A DNA stretch of 64,000 nt. It comes from an uncultured Lachnospira sp. (GTDB lineage Bacteria > Bacillota > Clostridia > Lachnospirales > Lachnospiraceae). The translations under genes were made by a program, and so were the position numbers. Below the pieces are notes generated by a model, which was not told where the DNA came from, did not search any database, and was given only the letters and a program-made list of their open reading frames with translations. The stretch spans positions 1 through 64,000 of the forward strand of contig CAMHLZ010000008.1 in NCBI GenBank assembly GCA_946186125.1, given 5' to 3'. Positions 19,492-28,596 of the stretch are shown here, piece by piece (position 1 is the stretch's first letter; every line of letters begins with the position of its first letter).

Positions 19492-20961
19492 ATGGATGAA
19501 ATCAGTTACAAGGAATCAGGTTTGGACTTCAGAATAATAAGAGCGGTAGAGGAAATGGGGTTTGAACAGATGACGCCGATACAGGTGCAGGCGATTCCGG
19601 TTCTTTTGCAGGGTAGAGACATCATAGGGCAGGCACAGACAGGAACAGGCAAGACGGCGGCATTCGGAATTCCTGCTATTCAGAATGTGGATCCGGAAGA
19701 TAGCAGCCTTCAGGTACTGATATTATGTCCAACAAGGGAACTTGCTATACAGGCAGCGAGAGAGATTCGCAATTTTGCAAAATTCATGCAGGGAATTAAA
19801 GTACTGCCGATATATGGTGGTCAGGATATAGTTAAACAGATCCGTTCTCTAAAGGGAGGAGTACAGATAGTAGTGGGTACTCCGGGAAGAGTAATGGATC
19901 ATATGAGAAGACATACATTAAAACTAAAGAATATAAAGATGCTGGTTCTGGATGAGGCAGATGAAATGCTGAACATGGGATTCAGGGATGATATAGAAAC
20001 CATATGTTCAGAGATTAAATCTGAGCATCAGACGGCGCTGTTTTCAGCGACTATGCCAAGAGAGATTCTTGATATAGCTGAAAAGTATCAAAATGATGCA
20101 CAGGTGATAAAAGTAGTTAAAAAGGAATTAACGATTCCGTTGGTGCGTCAATACTATTATGAGGTTAAGAACAGAGACAAGGAAGAAGTAATCTGCAGGC
20201 TTTTGGATTATTATAATCCGAAGAGGTCTTTGATATTCTGTAATACAAAGAGAATGGTTGATGATTTGGCTGACAATCTCAAAGGAAGAGGCTACTTTGC
20301 TGAGGGATTGCATGGAGATATGAATCAGTACCAGAGAGACAGGGTTATGCAGAATTTCCGAAATGGTAAGACAGAGATACTTATTGCGACAGATGTGGCT
20401 GCAAGAGGAATAGATGTGGATGATGTAGAAGCTGTTTTTAATTATGATGTTCCACAGGATATAGAGTATTATGTTCACAGGATAGGTCGTACGGGGCGTG
20501 CAGGAAGAAAAGGAAGGGCATTTACTCTCGTTGTCGGAAGAGAAATATACAAGATGCGTGAGATTGAGAAGACATGCAAGACAAGAATTAAAAATAGACT
20601 TATACCGACTGTTAATGATATAACTCAAAGCAAAGCTGAAAATATAATGAAGCAGGCGATTGATGTGTTGAAAAAAGATGATTTGTCAAAAATCAGTTTA
20701 ATGCTTGAGAAGAAGATGAATGAGGATGATTTAACGGCTATAGAACTTGCCTCAGCGTTTCTTAAGATGCATTTAGGAGAAGAGCCGGAGAATATAATTC
20801 TTGTTGAAGATCCGTATATACCGGAGAAGACTAATAAAGATAAAAAGAAGAAGAAATTTCGTGGAGAGCATGATAAAAAGAAGAATGGTAAGAAAAAGGA
20901 AATACCATTTGGAAAATTCAGATACAAGGGCAGAAAGAAAAAGGGGAAAACAATAAATTAA
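19492..20961 (+). CDS. DEAD-box ATP-dependent RNA helicase
   Basis: A 489-residue RNA helicase of the CsdA/CshA type. The Q motif (MTPIQVQAIPVLLQGRDII), Walker A AQTGTGKTAAF, PTRELA, TPGRVMDH, DEADEML, SAT and HRIGRTGRAGRKG appear in order. After the second RecA domain comes a CsdA-like dimerisation region and a very basic tail (DKKKKKFRG... KYKGRKKKGK-like) probably binding RNA. It is likely to act in rRNA maturation or mRNA turnover. Confidence 0.92.
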   Translation: MDEISYKESGLDFRIIRAVEEMGFEQMTPIQVQAIPVLLQGRDIIGQAQTGTGKTAAFGIPAIQNVDPEDSSLQVLILCPTRELAIQAAREIRNFAKFMQGIKVLPIYGGQDIVKQIRSLKGGVQIVVGTPGRVMDHMRRHTLKLKNIKMLVLDEADEMLNMGFRDDIETICSEIKSEHQTALFSATMPREILDIAEKYQNDAQVIKVVKKELTIPLVRQYYYEVKNRDKEEVICRLLDYYNPKRSLIFCNTKRMVDDLADNLKGRGYFAEGLHGDMNQYQRDRVMQNFRNGKTEILIATDVAARGIDVDDVEAVFNYDVPQDIEYYVHRIGRTGRAGRKGRAFTLVVGREIYKMREIEKTCKTRIKNRLIPTVNDITQSKAENIMKQAIDVLKKDDLSKISLMLEKKMNEDDLTAIELASAFLKMHLGEEPENIILVEDPYIPEKTNKDKKKKKFRGEHDKKKNGKKKEIPFGKFRYKGRKKKGKTIN

Positions 20962-21000
20962 CCATGCTTTATATTTCGGATATGATTTAAGGAAAGAGGA

Positions 21001-21456
21001 ATGAAGATGAATAACGCAAACAGACTTGTGGGCAGAGATGTTCAGATTACTAATATTGTACTTGTCGAGGCAATCAGACAGATGAAAGAAAATGATACAC
21101 CGGAGACAAAAAATATTGTGATTGATGAGACAGTTATGAAAGCAAAATTCTTAATGCCGGTCCGCGTGGGAGAAGAAAATAAATTAGAGATTAATATGAT
21201 AACAAATGATAAAAAAGAAAATTTTTTCCTGGCATTTACGGATTGGCAGGAAGTAAGTACATATTTACGTGAAGCAGGACAAAAAGCAATGGTAATGACA
21301 TTTGATGACTATGCCATGCTTATGAAAAAAAATTCCCAGGCTTCAGGATTTGTTATAAATCCATTTTCTTCAAATCTGATATTCAGAAAAGATTATATTA
21401 AGCAGTTATTTGATAAAAAAGTAGAAATACTAACCTCCGGATTAAAAGAGGAATAA
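21001..21456 (+). CDS. SseB N-terminal-domain protein
   Basis: A 151-residue soluble protein. The core ETVMKAKFLMPV, FFLAFTDWQEVSTYLREAG and SGFVINPFSSNLIFRKDYI is characteristic of the SseB N-terminal domain, whose biochemical function is not established. The start at 21001 (ATGAAGATGAAT) has GGAAAGAGG immediately upstream; an ATG at 21007 is equally plausible. It ends at a terminator. Confidence 0.75.
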   Translation: MKMNNANRLVGRDVQITNIVLVEAIRQMKENDTPETKNIVIDETVMKAKFLMPVRVGEENKLEINMITNDKKENFFLAFTDWQEVSTYLREAGQKAMVMTFDDYAMLMKKNSQASGFVINPFSSNLIFRKDYIKQLFDKKVEILTSGLKEE

Positions 21457-21459
21457 AAC

Positions 21460-21491
21460 GGGACAGGTATAAAGCCTGTTTCTTTTTTTTG
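21460..21491 (+). terminator. Terminator after the SseB-like gene
   Basis: ACAGGT and GCCTGT pair around ATAAA and are followed by TCTTTTTTTT. Confidence 0.8.
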
Positions 21492-21520
21492 TAATATAAA
21501 TATAAATTGCCTCATATATT
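21491..21520 (+). promoter_or_regulatory. Possible sigma-E promoter of the spoIIIA operon
   Basis: GTAATATA and CATATATT are about 15 bases apart, close to the sporulation sigma-E consensus (KMATATT and CATACAMT). spoIIIA is a sigma-E operon in Bacillus. The match is imperfect. Confidence 0.35.
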
Positions 21521-21557
21521 TCATTAAGAAAGATGAGGAAGGGGACTGGTACAATAT

Positions 21558-22481
21558 ATGGACAGGGGTAAAGAATTATTTAAAATGTTTTCTTTAACAA
21601 TTAGAGAAAATCTGGAAAATCTTAATCTGGATACTAATTATCTAAATGAAATACGGTTAAGAACCAATATGCCGTTAATCTTAAAATACTCAGGAAAAGA
21701 ATATATGTTAGACGAAAAAGGAAATATGTCTGACAAGACGGACAAACCTTTATTAATGCGTCAAAAAGATATCAGAGAAACAATGGAATATATTGCAAAC
21801 TATTCATTATATGCATTTGAAGAGGAAATAAAGCAGGGATTTCTGACTATTATGGGCGGACATCGTGTTGGAATATCAGGTAAAACTATTATCGAAAATG
21901 GTTTTATAAAAAGTATAAAATATATATCCTCGGTTAATATCAGGGTATCACATGAGATAAAAGGATGCAGCAGTAAAGCATTGCAATATATTGTAAATAA
22001 TCAGGAAATATATAATACGCTGATTATTTCTCCACCCGGATGTGGAAAGACAACACTTTTACGCGATTTAATAAGAAATATCAGTAATGGCTGGGGGAGC
22101 ATTAAAGGAAGGACGGTGGGAGTTGTGGATGAAAGGAGTGAGATAGGCTCCTGTTACATGGGAATACCTCAAAACGATGTAGGAATCAGGACGGATGTAT
22201 TAGACTGCTGTCCAAAGAATGAAGGAATGTTGATGTTAATACGTTCGATGGCACCTGAGGTGATTGCGATAGATGAAATAGGTGGAAAGAGAGAGATAGA
22301 TTCTATAAGATATGCCATGAATTGCGGGTGTAAAATGATTGCAACTGTTCATGGTAACTCATATCAGGAAATAGTAAAAAAAAATGAAAATATATTTGAA
22401 AGGTATATTATACTGGACAAATCCAAAGGGACAGGTACTATATCGACTGTATATGATAACAAGGGGGAGAGGAAACTATAA
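21558..22481 (+). CDS. spoIIIAA: Stage III sporulation protein AA (ATPase)
   Basis: Secretion-type ATPase of the SpoIIIA-SpoIIQ feeding-tube complex in the mother cell. The 307 residues have Walker A ISPPGCGKTTLLRDLIR, Walker B PEVIAIDEIGG and CGCKMIATVHGNS. The N-terminal NEIRLRTNMPL domain is typical. It is the first of eight tightly packed spoIIIA genes. Confidence 0.95.
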   Translation: MDRGKELFKMFSLTIRENLENLNLDTNYLNEIRLRTNMPLILKYSGKEYMLDEKGNMSDKTDKPLLMRQKDIRETMEYIANYSLYAFEEEIKQGFLTIMGGHRVGISGKTIIENGFIKSIKYISSVNIRVSHEIKGCSSKALQYIVNNQEIYNTLIISPPGCGKTTLLRDLIRNISNGWGSIKGRTVGVVDERSEIGSCYMGIPQNDVGIRTDVLDCCPKNEGMLMLIRSMAPEVIAIDEIGGKREIDSIRYAMNCGCKMIATVHGNSYQEIVKKNENIFERYIILDKSKGTGTISTVYDNKGERKL

Positions 22482-22999
22482 TGGCAAAAATATTAGGGAG
22501 TATTCTGATAATATTATCAGCTACCATGATTGGAATAGGGCGTGGTCAAAGATTGCGAGACAGGCTTTTGCAATTAAAAAGTTTAAAAAAGACAATTACG
22601 CTTTTAAAAGGGGAAATAAGGTATGGAAATAGCGCATTGCCGGAAGCCTTTAATCACATAAGCGGTTATCTTGAAACTCCGTTTTCAGGTATGTTTGAGC
22701 AGATTAGTAGGGAGTTAAATGAATATGAGGGAAAAACGTTTGCAGAAATATGGAAAAAACACGTAGATAAAATAAAAAAACTAACCAGTTTAAAAGATGA
22801 ACAAATATATCAGCTGAAAGCTCTTGGTGAGAATCTGGGATATCTGGATAAAGAAATGCAGTTAAACACGCTGGATTTATATAACGGGCAGTTAGAATTT
22901 AATATTCAGATTTTAGAAGAATCCATAGTTAAAACAGTAAGACTTTATAACTGCCTTGGTATGATGGGAGGAATACTAATTGTATTGATTATAATATAA
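22481..22999 (+). CDS. spoIIIAB: Stage III sporulation protein AB
   Basis: A 172-residue membrane protein with helices at both ends and a helical soluble middle (KGEIRYGNSALPEAFNHIS). It resembles type II secretion GspF-like components of the SpoIIIA channel. It overlaps the spoIIIAA stop codon by one base. Confidence 0.9.
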   Translation: MAKILGSILIILSATMIGIGRGQRLRDRLLQLKSLKKTITLLKGEIRYGNSALPEAFNHISGYLETPFSGMFEQISRELNEYEGKTFAEIWKKHVDKIKKLTSLKDEQIYQLKALGENLGYLDKEMQLNTLDLYNGQLEFNIQILEESIVKTVRLYNCLGMMGGILIVLIII

Positions 23000-23023
23000 C
23001 TTGGAAAGGACATGTATATAAAT

Positions 23024-23218
23024 ATGGACGTTAATCTTATATTTAAAATTGCAGCTGTCGGCATACTGGTATCAGTAATTGGTCAGGTGTTAAAACATAG
23101 CGGAAGGGAAGAACATGCATTTTTAACAAGTCTTGCAGGTCTGATACTGGTATTGTTCTGGATTGTGCCATACATATATGAATTATTTGAAAAAATAAAG
23201 GAGTTGTTTATGTTATGA
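23024..23218 (+). CDS. spoIIIAC: Stage III sporulation protein AC
   Basis: A two-helix membrane protein of 64 residues, MDVNLIFKIAAVGILVSVIG followed by QVLKHSGREEHAFLTSLAG, the family signature. An in-frame ATG at 23012 lies only one base from GGAAAGGA; the ATG at 23024 agrees better with the family N-terminus. It overlaps spoIIIAD by four bases. Confidence 0.9.
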   Translation: MDVNLIFKIAAVGILVSVIGQVLKHSGREEHAFLTSLAGLILVLFWIVPYIYELFEKIKELFML

Positions 23219-23601
23219 CAGATATTTTAAAACTTGGAATATTGTCGGTAAGTATAGTACTTGTGGCAATACAGTTCAAAGCCATAAAACCTGAATATGG
23301 CTTGTATATGACAATAGCAGTGGCAGTCATTATCATGACGTACTCATTTACATTAATTGAAAACATCATTTATGGAATATACAAATTACAGGATTATCTG
23401 CATATGGGAGATTATATGCCTGTATTGCTTAAAATAACAGGAATTTCGTATATATCAGAATTTGCTTCGGATATATGCAGGGATACGGGATACGGTGCAA
23501 TAGCGAATCAGATACAGATATTTGGAAAACTATCAGTACTAATTGTAAGTTTACCTATATTTGAAATATTATGTAAGACAGTCAGTGGGTTATTAGGATG
23601 A
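23215..23601 (+). CDS. spoIIIAD: Stage III sporulation protein AD
   Basis: A 128-residue membrane protein with four predicted helices. ITGISYISEFASDICRDTGY GAIANQIQ is the conserved C-terminal block. It is coupled to both neighbours by four-base ATGA overlaps. Confidence 0.92.
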   Translation: MTDILKLGILSVSIVLVAIQFKAIKPEYGLYMTIAVAVIIMTYSFTLIENIIYGIYKLQDYLHMGDYMPVLLKITGISYISEFASDICRDTGYGAIANQIQIFGKLSVLIVSLPIFEILCKTVSGLLG

Positions 23602-24707
23602 ATAGAATAATATTTATGGTTGTAATATTCGTTTTGCTAAATACGTCGACGGTATACGCCGTTGAGATTGAACAATATGATTTTACGGATATTGACAGGG
23701 TGTTAAAGGAGAATGACGAAAAAATAGATTTTGAAGATACAGTAATAAGAATAGGAAGGGGAGATACAGGAATTTTTACAGAATTAATTGATAATACAAT
23801 GAATTCATTAAAAAATGAAATGGTATTTGCAGGAGATAACGTAAAAAGACTAATTGTAATATCGATTTTTGCAGGAATAATTATGCTTGTGTCAGATTTG
23901 TTTAATAACAGCGGTATCGGAGATGCCGGTTTTGGCATTGTGTATATGATTACATCGGGCATTGTAACTGCAGGATTCGCTTATGAAATAGAAATAGTTG
24001 AAAATGTGATGCAGATATTAATGGAATTCATGAAGACACTATTGCCGACATATTTATTTGCAGTAAGTACTTCAGGACAGGCAATGACAGCTTCAATGTT
24101 TTATGAACTAACAATGATAATAATTTTCGCTATTGAGTGGCTTTTTTTTAAGGTTTTCATACCTATGGTGAAAATATATGTAATTATTTCAGTTGTTGAT
24201 TATATGTCGAAAGAAAGAATACTTTCTAAGTTTGCAGAAATTATAAAAAAAATCATTGGATGGATTTTGAAAACTTCAGTATATGCAGTTGCAGGAGTAA
24301 ATCTTGTTGAGGGAATAGTTTTTCCATCCATAGATTCGGCGACAGTTTCTAATGTATCCAGAGTAGCATCTTCAGTGCCGGGAATGGATGGAGTCAGCTC
24401 GCTATCCGGAATTGCACTCGGTTCCGGAATGCTTATAAAAAATACTATTGGAAGTGCGGGATTAATCACAGTAATAATAATATGTGCAATTCCTACAGTA
24501 AAAACATTCATTTCATCTATAACGTATCAATTGCTCGCAGGTGTATTGCAGCCTGTAACTGACAAAAGAATTGTTAATTGCATATCCGTGGCAGGTGAGG
24601 GAATAGAGTTTTTATTGAAAGCTGTTATTACCTGCGGATTGTTATTTGTTATTACTATAGCAATAATATGTCTGTCTACAAATGCAACATATTATGGAGT
24701 GGGGTGA
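23598..24707 (+). CDS. spoIIIAE: Stage III sporulation protein AE
   Basis: A 369-residue polytopic membrane protein with an N-terminal signal peptide (MNRIIFMVVIFVLLNTSTVYA) and several helices. The AGVNLVEGIVFPSIDSATVSN loop and the KNTIGSAGLITVI segment are conserved in SpoIIIAE, the permease-like part of the channel. Confidence 0.93.
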   Translation: MNRIIFMVVIFVLLNTSTVYAVEIEQYDFTDIDRVLKENDEKIDFEDTVIRIGRGDTGIFTELIDNTMNSLKNEMVFAGDNVKRLIVISIFAGIIMLVSDLFNNSGIGDAGFGIVYMITSGIVTAGFAYEIEIVENVMQILMEFMKTLLPTYLFAVSTSGQAMTASMFYELTMIIIFAIEWLFFKVFIPMVKIYVIISVVDYMSKERILSKFAEIIKKIIGWILKTSVYAVAGVNLVEGIVFPSIDSATVSNVSRVASSVPGMDGVSSLSGIALGSGMLIKNTIGSAGLITVIIICAIPTVKTFISSITYQLLAGVLQPVTDKRIVNCISVAGEGIEFLLKAVITCGLLFVITIAIICLSTNATYYGVG

Positions 24708-24709
24708 AT

Positions 24710-25003
24710 ATGGAATATTTCAGAGACTACATAAAAGAAATTATTGGATTTGTGGTGATATGTCAGATGATTACGGGCATATTTCCCAATAAAAATATGG
24801 GGAAATACATAAAGTTTATAATTGGACTCATTATTATAGTATTATTAATAAGACCTATATTTGATTTATCAGATATATCTTTAGAAAGTATTATTAATGA
24901 TACATGTGAGTATGAATTACCAACATATGAAAATATCGAAAAAGTATCTATACCGATTATTGGAGAAATGGAGGAGACAGTTAGTGAAAATCAATTGGAA
25001 TAG
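24710..25003 (+). CDS. spoIIIAF: Stage III sporulation protein AF
   Basis: A 97-residue protein. Two N-terminal helices (YIKEIIGFVVICQMITGIF and YIKFIIGLIIIVLLIRPIF) are followed by a short soluble tail, shorter than in Bacillus. The ATG at 24710 has GGGGTG upstream; a GTG at 24704 is also in frame. It overlaps the GTG start of spoIIIAG by 20 bases. Confidence 0.85.
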   Translation: MEYFRDYIKEIIGFVVICQMITGIFPNKNMGKYIKFIIGLIIIVLLIRPIFDLSDISLESIINDTCEYELPTYENIEKVSIPIIGEMEETVSENQLE

Positions 25004-25541
25004 TATAAAATCTTTTGGAATGGATAAATGGATATTAATTATATTTGCGGGAATGCTGCTGGTTGTTTCATCTGTTCCTAAAGGTTGTAATATCAGTAAA
25101 AAGGACAAGAGTGAGGAAAAAATAATAATTCAAAATACAGATTCTTATGAAAAGCGTACAGAAAAAAGATTAAAAAAACTTATAGAAAAAATGGATGGAG
25201 TGACAGATGTTGATATTATGATTACGTTAAAGTCAGGAGGCGAAAAAGTAATCTTAAAACAACAGCCATATTCAAAGAAAAATATTGAGGAAAAAGACAG
25301 TTCAGGCGGCGTAAGAAAAACAGACGAGATAAATCAGAATGAAGAGGTGATATATTATAAAGATGAAAATGGGGATGAAAAACCATATGTTATAAAGGAA
25401 AACACTCCGGCAATTGAAGGAATTGTTGTAATAGGATGCGGATTGGGAGAATCTAAAAAAAAGTCAGAAGTAATTTCAGCAATTGAGGCATTATTTCCTA
25501 TATCAGCTCATAAAATATCAGTAATAGAGAAGAGTAAATAA
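24984..25541 (+). CDS. spoIIIAG: Stage III sporulation protein AG
   Basis: A 185-residue protein, MKINWNSIKSFGMDKWILII and on, starting at GTG with ATGGAGGAGACAG upstream. One membrane helix is followed by a soluble ring-building domain (KKLIEKMDGVTDVDIMITLKS) and the conserved GIVVIGCGLGESKKKSEVI region. SpoIIIAG forms the large ring of the channel in the intermembrane space. Confidence 0.9.
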   Translation: MKINWNSIKSFGMDKWILIIFAGMLLVVSSVPKGCNISKKDKSEEKIIIQNTDSYEKRTEKRLKKLIEKMDGVTDVDIMITLKSGGEKVILKQQPYSKKNIEEKDSSGGVRKTDEINQNEEVIYYKDENGDEKPYVIKENTPAIEGIVVIGCGLGESKKKSEVISAIEALFPISAHKISVIEKSK

Positions 25542-25566
25542 TTTTTGGGAGGAATAGAAAAGAGAT

Positions 25567-26199
25567 ATGAAAAAAATATTAAAAAAGAATCAGGTTATAA
25601 TTACAGCATTAGCAATCATGATTGCGGCAGCAGGGTACTTTAATTATGCAGACAAGAATATTATTAAATCTACAGGTGTATCTGTAAGGGACGAAGAAAG
25701 TGAAAAAGAAAGTGACGAATACATGGATGTGTCTGCTGATTTGGAGGATGAACTTGCGCTTTCAGAGAGTGAAGAAGATACTGAAGAAACAGTGGATGAA
25801 ACGGGGGAAGAAGTAACAGAAGAACCGGGAACAGCAGTATTTACCAGCAGTGAAGTTTTTTCGGCAGATGCGAGATTAAACCGAGAACAGATGCGAGCAA
25901 AAAATGAAGAATCCCTGATGGAGATAATTAATAATTCAGAGATATCAGGTGAGCAAAAACAAAACGCAATAGATGAGATGGTAAAACTGACAGATAATGC
26001 GGAAAAAGAAGAATCGATAGAAATGCTTTTAGAGGCAGAAGGATTTAGTAACACAGTTGTAAGTATTTCAGAAAATCAGGTAGACGTAGTTGCGGATATG
26101 AAAGATATTTCAGATAAAGACAGGGCAAAGATTGAAGACGTAATAACAAGAAAAACAGGATGTGCTCCGGAAAACATTGTAATAACACCCCTTAATTAG
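25567..26199 (+). CDS. spoIIIAH: Stage III sporulation protein AH
   Basis: A 210-residue protein with one N-terminal helix, an acidic linker (about residues 40-85) and a C-terminal YscJ/FliF-like domain (ESLMEIINNSEISGEQKQNAIDEM... DVVADMKDISDKDRAKIEDVITRKTG). It pairs with SpoIIQ across the septum. Last gene of the operon. Confidence 0.93.
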   Translation: MKKILKKNQVIITALAIMIAAAGYFNYADKNIIKSTGVSVRDEESEKESDEYMDVSADLEDELALSESEEDTEETVDETGEEVTEEPGTAVFTSSEVFSADARLNREQMRAKNEESLMEIINNSEISGEQKQNAIDEMVKLTDNAEKEESIEMLLEAEGFSNTVVSISENQVDVVADMKDISDKDRAKIEDVITRKTGCAPENIVITPLN

Positions 26200-26221
26200 A
26201 TATATGCGATTCAATAAATGG

Positions 26222-26249
26222 TTGCAATTCACTCTATTTTTGTTATAAT
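26222..26249 (+). promoter_or_regulatory. Promoter of the asp23-nusB-xseAB-ispA-dxs run
   Basis: TTGCAA at 26222 and TATAAT at 26244 are spaced by 16 bases, 39 bases before the asp23 GTG. Confidence 0.6.
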
Positions 26250-26288
26250 AAAGTATCAGGAAAAGTTATTACTCAGGAGGTAATTACC

Positions 26289-26672
26289 GTGGAAGAAAAT
26301 AGAGTAACACATATGATACATGAAGATGGAGAGATTGGTCAGGTTCAGATAGCTGATGATGTGGTAGCAATTATTGCAGGATTAGCAGCTACGGAATGTG
26401 ATGGTGTTGAAGCTATGGCCGGAAATATTACTAATGAGCTTGTATCTAAGCTTGGCATGAAGAATCTGTCAAAGGGTGTGAAGGTTCAGGTTACGGAAGA
26501 AGGAGTGTTTGTTGATCTGGCACTTATATTGAAGATTGGTTACAGCATTCCGAATGTATCTTCAGCAGTTCAGGATAAAGTAAAAAGTGCTATAGAGAAT
26601 ATGACGGGGCTTAATGTTTTAGAAGTAAATATTAGAGTTGCAAGTGTATCATTAGAACAGAATGCTGACTAG
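26289..26672 (+). CDS. Asp23/Gls24 family protein (YqhY-like)
   Basis: A 127-residue cytosolic protein starting at GTG with CAGGAGGTAATTACC upstream. GQVQIADDVVAIIAGLAATECDGVEAM and VPNVSSAVQDKVKSAIENMTGL-like sequence define the family. Its position directly before nusB matches yqhY in Bacillus, where the protein is linked to acetyl-CoA carboxylase control. That role is not shown here. Confidence 0.9.
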   Translation: MEENRVTHMIHEDGEIGQVQIADDVVAIIAGLAATECDGVEAMAGNITNELVSKLGMKNLSKGVKVQVTEEGVFVDLALILKIGYSIPNVSSAVQDKVKSAIENMTGLNVLEVNIRVASVSLEQNAD

Positions 26673-26675
26673 TCA

Positions 26676-26698
26676 AAAGGTGTCCGACGGACACCTTT
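26676..26698 (+). other. Perfect 10-bp hairpin between asp23 and nusB
   Basis: AAAGGTGTCC and GGACACCTTT pair perfectly around GAC. No T tract follows (next bases AAAGTTTGC), so this is either a weak terminator or an RNA processing/stability hairpin inside the operon. Confidence 0.6.
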
Positions 26699-26741
26699 AA
26701 AGTTTGCAATTATGAAAATACATTATAATTCGGAGGTCGTG

Positions 26742-27140
26742 ATGACAAGAAGAGAATTAAGAAAAAACATTTTTATTTTATTGTTTTGCAGTGAGTTTCA
26801 TGAAAAAGAAGAATTAAACGAACAGATGGATTTGTATTTGGAGAATCCTGAGATTAAAGCTGAGGAAAAAGATGCAGATTATATCAAAGACAGGGTAAAT
26901 GAAATACTAGAAAAAAAAGAAGAGATAGATAATCATATAGATAGCGTGACTACAAACTGGAAGACTGACAGAATGGGTAAGATTGAATTATGTCTCATAA
27001 GACTTGCCTGTTTTGAGATGAAATATGATGATGATATACCGACAGCCGTAGCGATTAATGAAGCGGTTGAGCTTGCAAAGATGTATGGAGATACAAATGC
27101 AGGTTCATTTGTAAATGGTGTTCTTGCAAAGATGTTATAG
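26742..27140 (+). CDS. nusB: Transcription antitermination factor NusB
   Basis: A 132-residue all-helical protein, MTRRELRKNIFILLFCSEFH... ELAKMYGDTNAGSFVNGVLAK, the standard NusB ends. It binds boxA RNA with NusE during rRNA transcription. CGGAGGTCGTG lies directly before the ATG at 26742, so the upstream in-frame ATG at 26712 is not used. Confidence 0.93.
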   Translation: MTRRELRKNIFILLFCSEFHEKEELNEQMDLYLENPEIKAEEKDADYIKDRVNEILEKKEEIDNHIDSVTTNWKTDRMGKIELCLIRLACFEMKYDDDIPTAVAINEAVELAKMYGDTNAGSFVNGVLAKML

Positions 27141-27144
27141 TCAT

Positions 27145-28371
27145 ATGGATATGGAATTAAACAATAAAAAAGCCGGTGTTTATACTGTAGCACAGGTTAA
27201 TTCATATATTAAAAATATGTTTTCGCAGGATTTTCTGCTCAGGAAAATCCGTGTAAAGGGCGAAGTGTCAAATTGTAAATATCATACCTCAGGACACATA
27301 TATTTTTCCATAAAAGATGGAAGCGGAGTAATTGCTTGTGTCATGTTTAAGGGGAACAGAAAAAATTTGAAATTTGACATGGAAGAGGGGCAGAAGATAG
27401 TTGTTACCGGCAGTGTAAATGTATACGAACGAGATGGAAAATACCAGCTATATGCAACAGATATAGAACTTGACGGTACCGGAGATTTGTATATAAAGTT
27501 TGAAAAGTTAAAAAAAGAACTTGAAGAAATGGGAATGTTTGCGCAGGAATATAAAAAACCTATTCCTAAATATGCGTTGAACATTGGAATTGTAACCGCA
27601 AAGACAGGAGCTGCGATTCAGGATATTATTAATATTGCATCAAGAAGAAATCCCTACGTGAATTTATATTTGTATCCGTCGCTTGTTCAGGGTGAAATGG
27701 CGGCTATTGATATTGCAAACGGCATCAGATGTCTGGATGATATGAAACTTGATATTATTATAGTTGGCAGAGGCGGGGGTTCAATAGAAGACTTGTGGGC
27801 TTTCAACGAAGAGATAGTTGCAAGGGCGGTATTTGAGTGTGATACGCCGGTAATTTCAGCTGTAGGTCACGAAACAGATACAACGATTATAGATTATGTG
27901 TCTGACAGGAGAGCACCGACACCTTCAGCGGCAGCAGAGCTTGCAGTTTTTGATTATAACAGATTTATGGAAGATTTAAACGATATACAATATCGTTTAA
28001 TAAGGAATTTGAGAAAAAAAGTCAGTTATGAAAAAAATATTGTCGAGAATTACAGATTATTATTAATAAATAAAAGTCCACATAATATGATTTTACAAAA
28101 AAGACATTATGTTTCAGATACCCAAAACACATTATGTGAAATGATGCATAGAAAACTCGAAATGAACAGGCACAGATTAGCTGTAATCAGCGAAAGATTA
28201 AATGGATTGTCTCCTTTGGACAAACTGTCTAAAGGATACGTTTACGCGGTTGACAAAGCAGGTCATCCATTGACGGACATAAATCAGATTAACAAGGGTG
28301 ATGACGTAGTTTTGTCACTGAAAAATGGAAAAGCAAAAGCTAAGATAACGGAAATAAAAAATAAAGAGTAG
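27145..28371 (+). CDS. xseA: Exodeoxyribonuclease VII large subunit
   Basis: A 408-residue nuclease subunit. The N-terminal OB fold (YTVAQVNSYIKNMF... RVKGEVSNCKYHTSGHIYFSIKD) is followed by IGIVTAKTGAAIQDI, GRGGGSIEDLWAFNEE and HETDTTIIDYVSDRRAPTPSAAAE, the family's catalytic blocks. The start lies four bases after nusB without a clear ribosome-binding site, so translation is probably coupled. Confidence 0.94.
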   Translation: MDMELNNKKAGVYTVAQVNSYIKNMFSQDFLLRKIRVKGEVSNCKYHTSGHIYFSIKDGSGVIACVMFKGNRKNLKFDMEEGQKIVVTGSVNVYERDGKYQLYATDIELDGTGDLYIKFEKLKKELEEMGMFAQEYKKPIPKYALNIGIVTAKTGAAIQDIINIASRRNPYVNLYLYPSLVQGEMAAIDIANGIRCLDDMKLDIIIVGRGGGSIEDLWAFNEEIVARAVFECDTPVISAVGHETDTTIIDYVSDRRAPTPSAAAELAVFDYNRFMEDLNDIQYRLIRNLRKKVSYEKNIVENYRLLLINKSPHNMILQKRHYVSDTQNTLCEMMHRKLEMNRHRLAVISERLNGLSPLDKLSKGYVYAVDKAGHPLTDINQINKGDDVVLSLKNGKAKAKITEIKNKE

Positions 28372-28392
28372 TGGAAAGGAACGGTATTACAG

Positions 28393-28596
28393 ATGGCGTC
28401 AGATAGTAAATCTTTGGAAAAATCGTTCGATGAGTTAAATGATATTATTATTAAAATGGACAGTGGAGATTGTTCGCTTGAAGAGTCATTTAAATTGTAT
28501 GAAAAAGGTATGAAACTGGTTAAACAATGTAATGATAAGATAGATAAAGTAGAAAAGAAAATTAGCATAATCGAAGGAAATACAGATAATGAGTGA
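28393..28596 (+). CDS. xseB: Exodeoxyribonuclease VII small subunit
   Basis: A 67-residue helical hairpin protein, KSLEKSFDELNDIIIKMDSG then SLEESFKLYEKGMKLVKQCN, the XseB signature. GGAAAGGAACGG is upstream. It overlaps ispA by eight bases. Confidence 0.94.
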   Translation: MASDSKSLEKSFDELNDIIIKMDSGDCSLEESFKLYEKGMKLVKQCNDKIDKVEKKISIIEGNTDNE

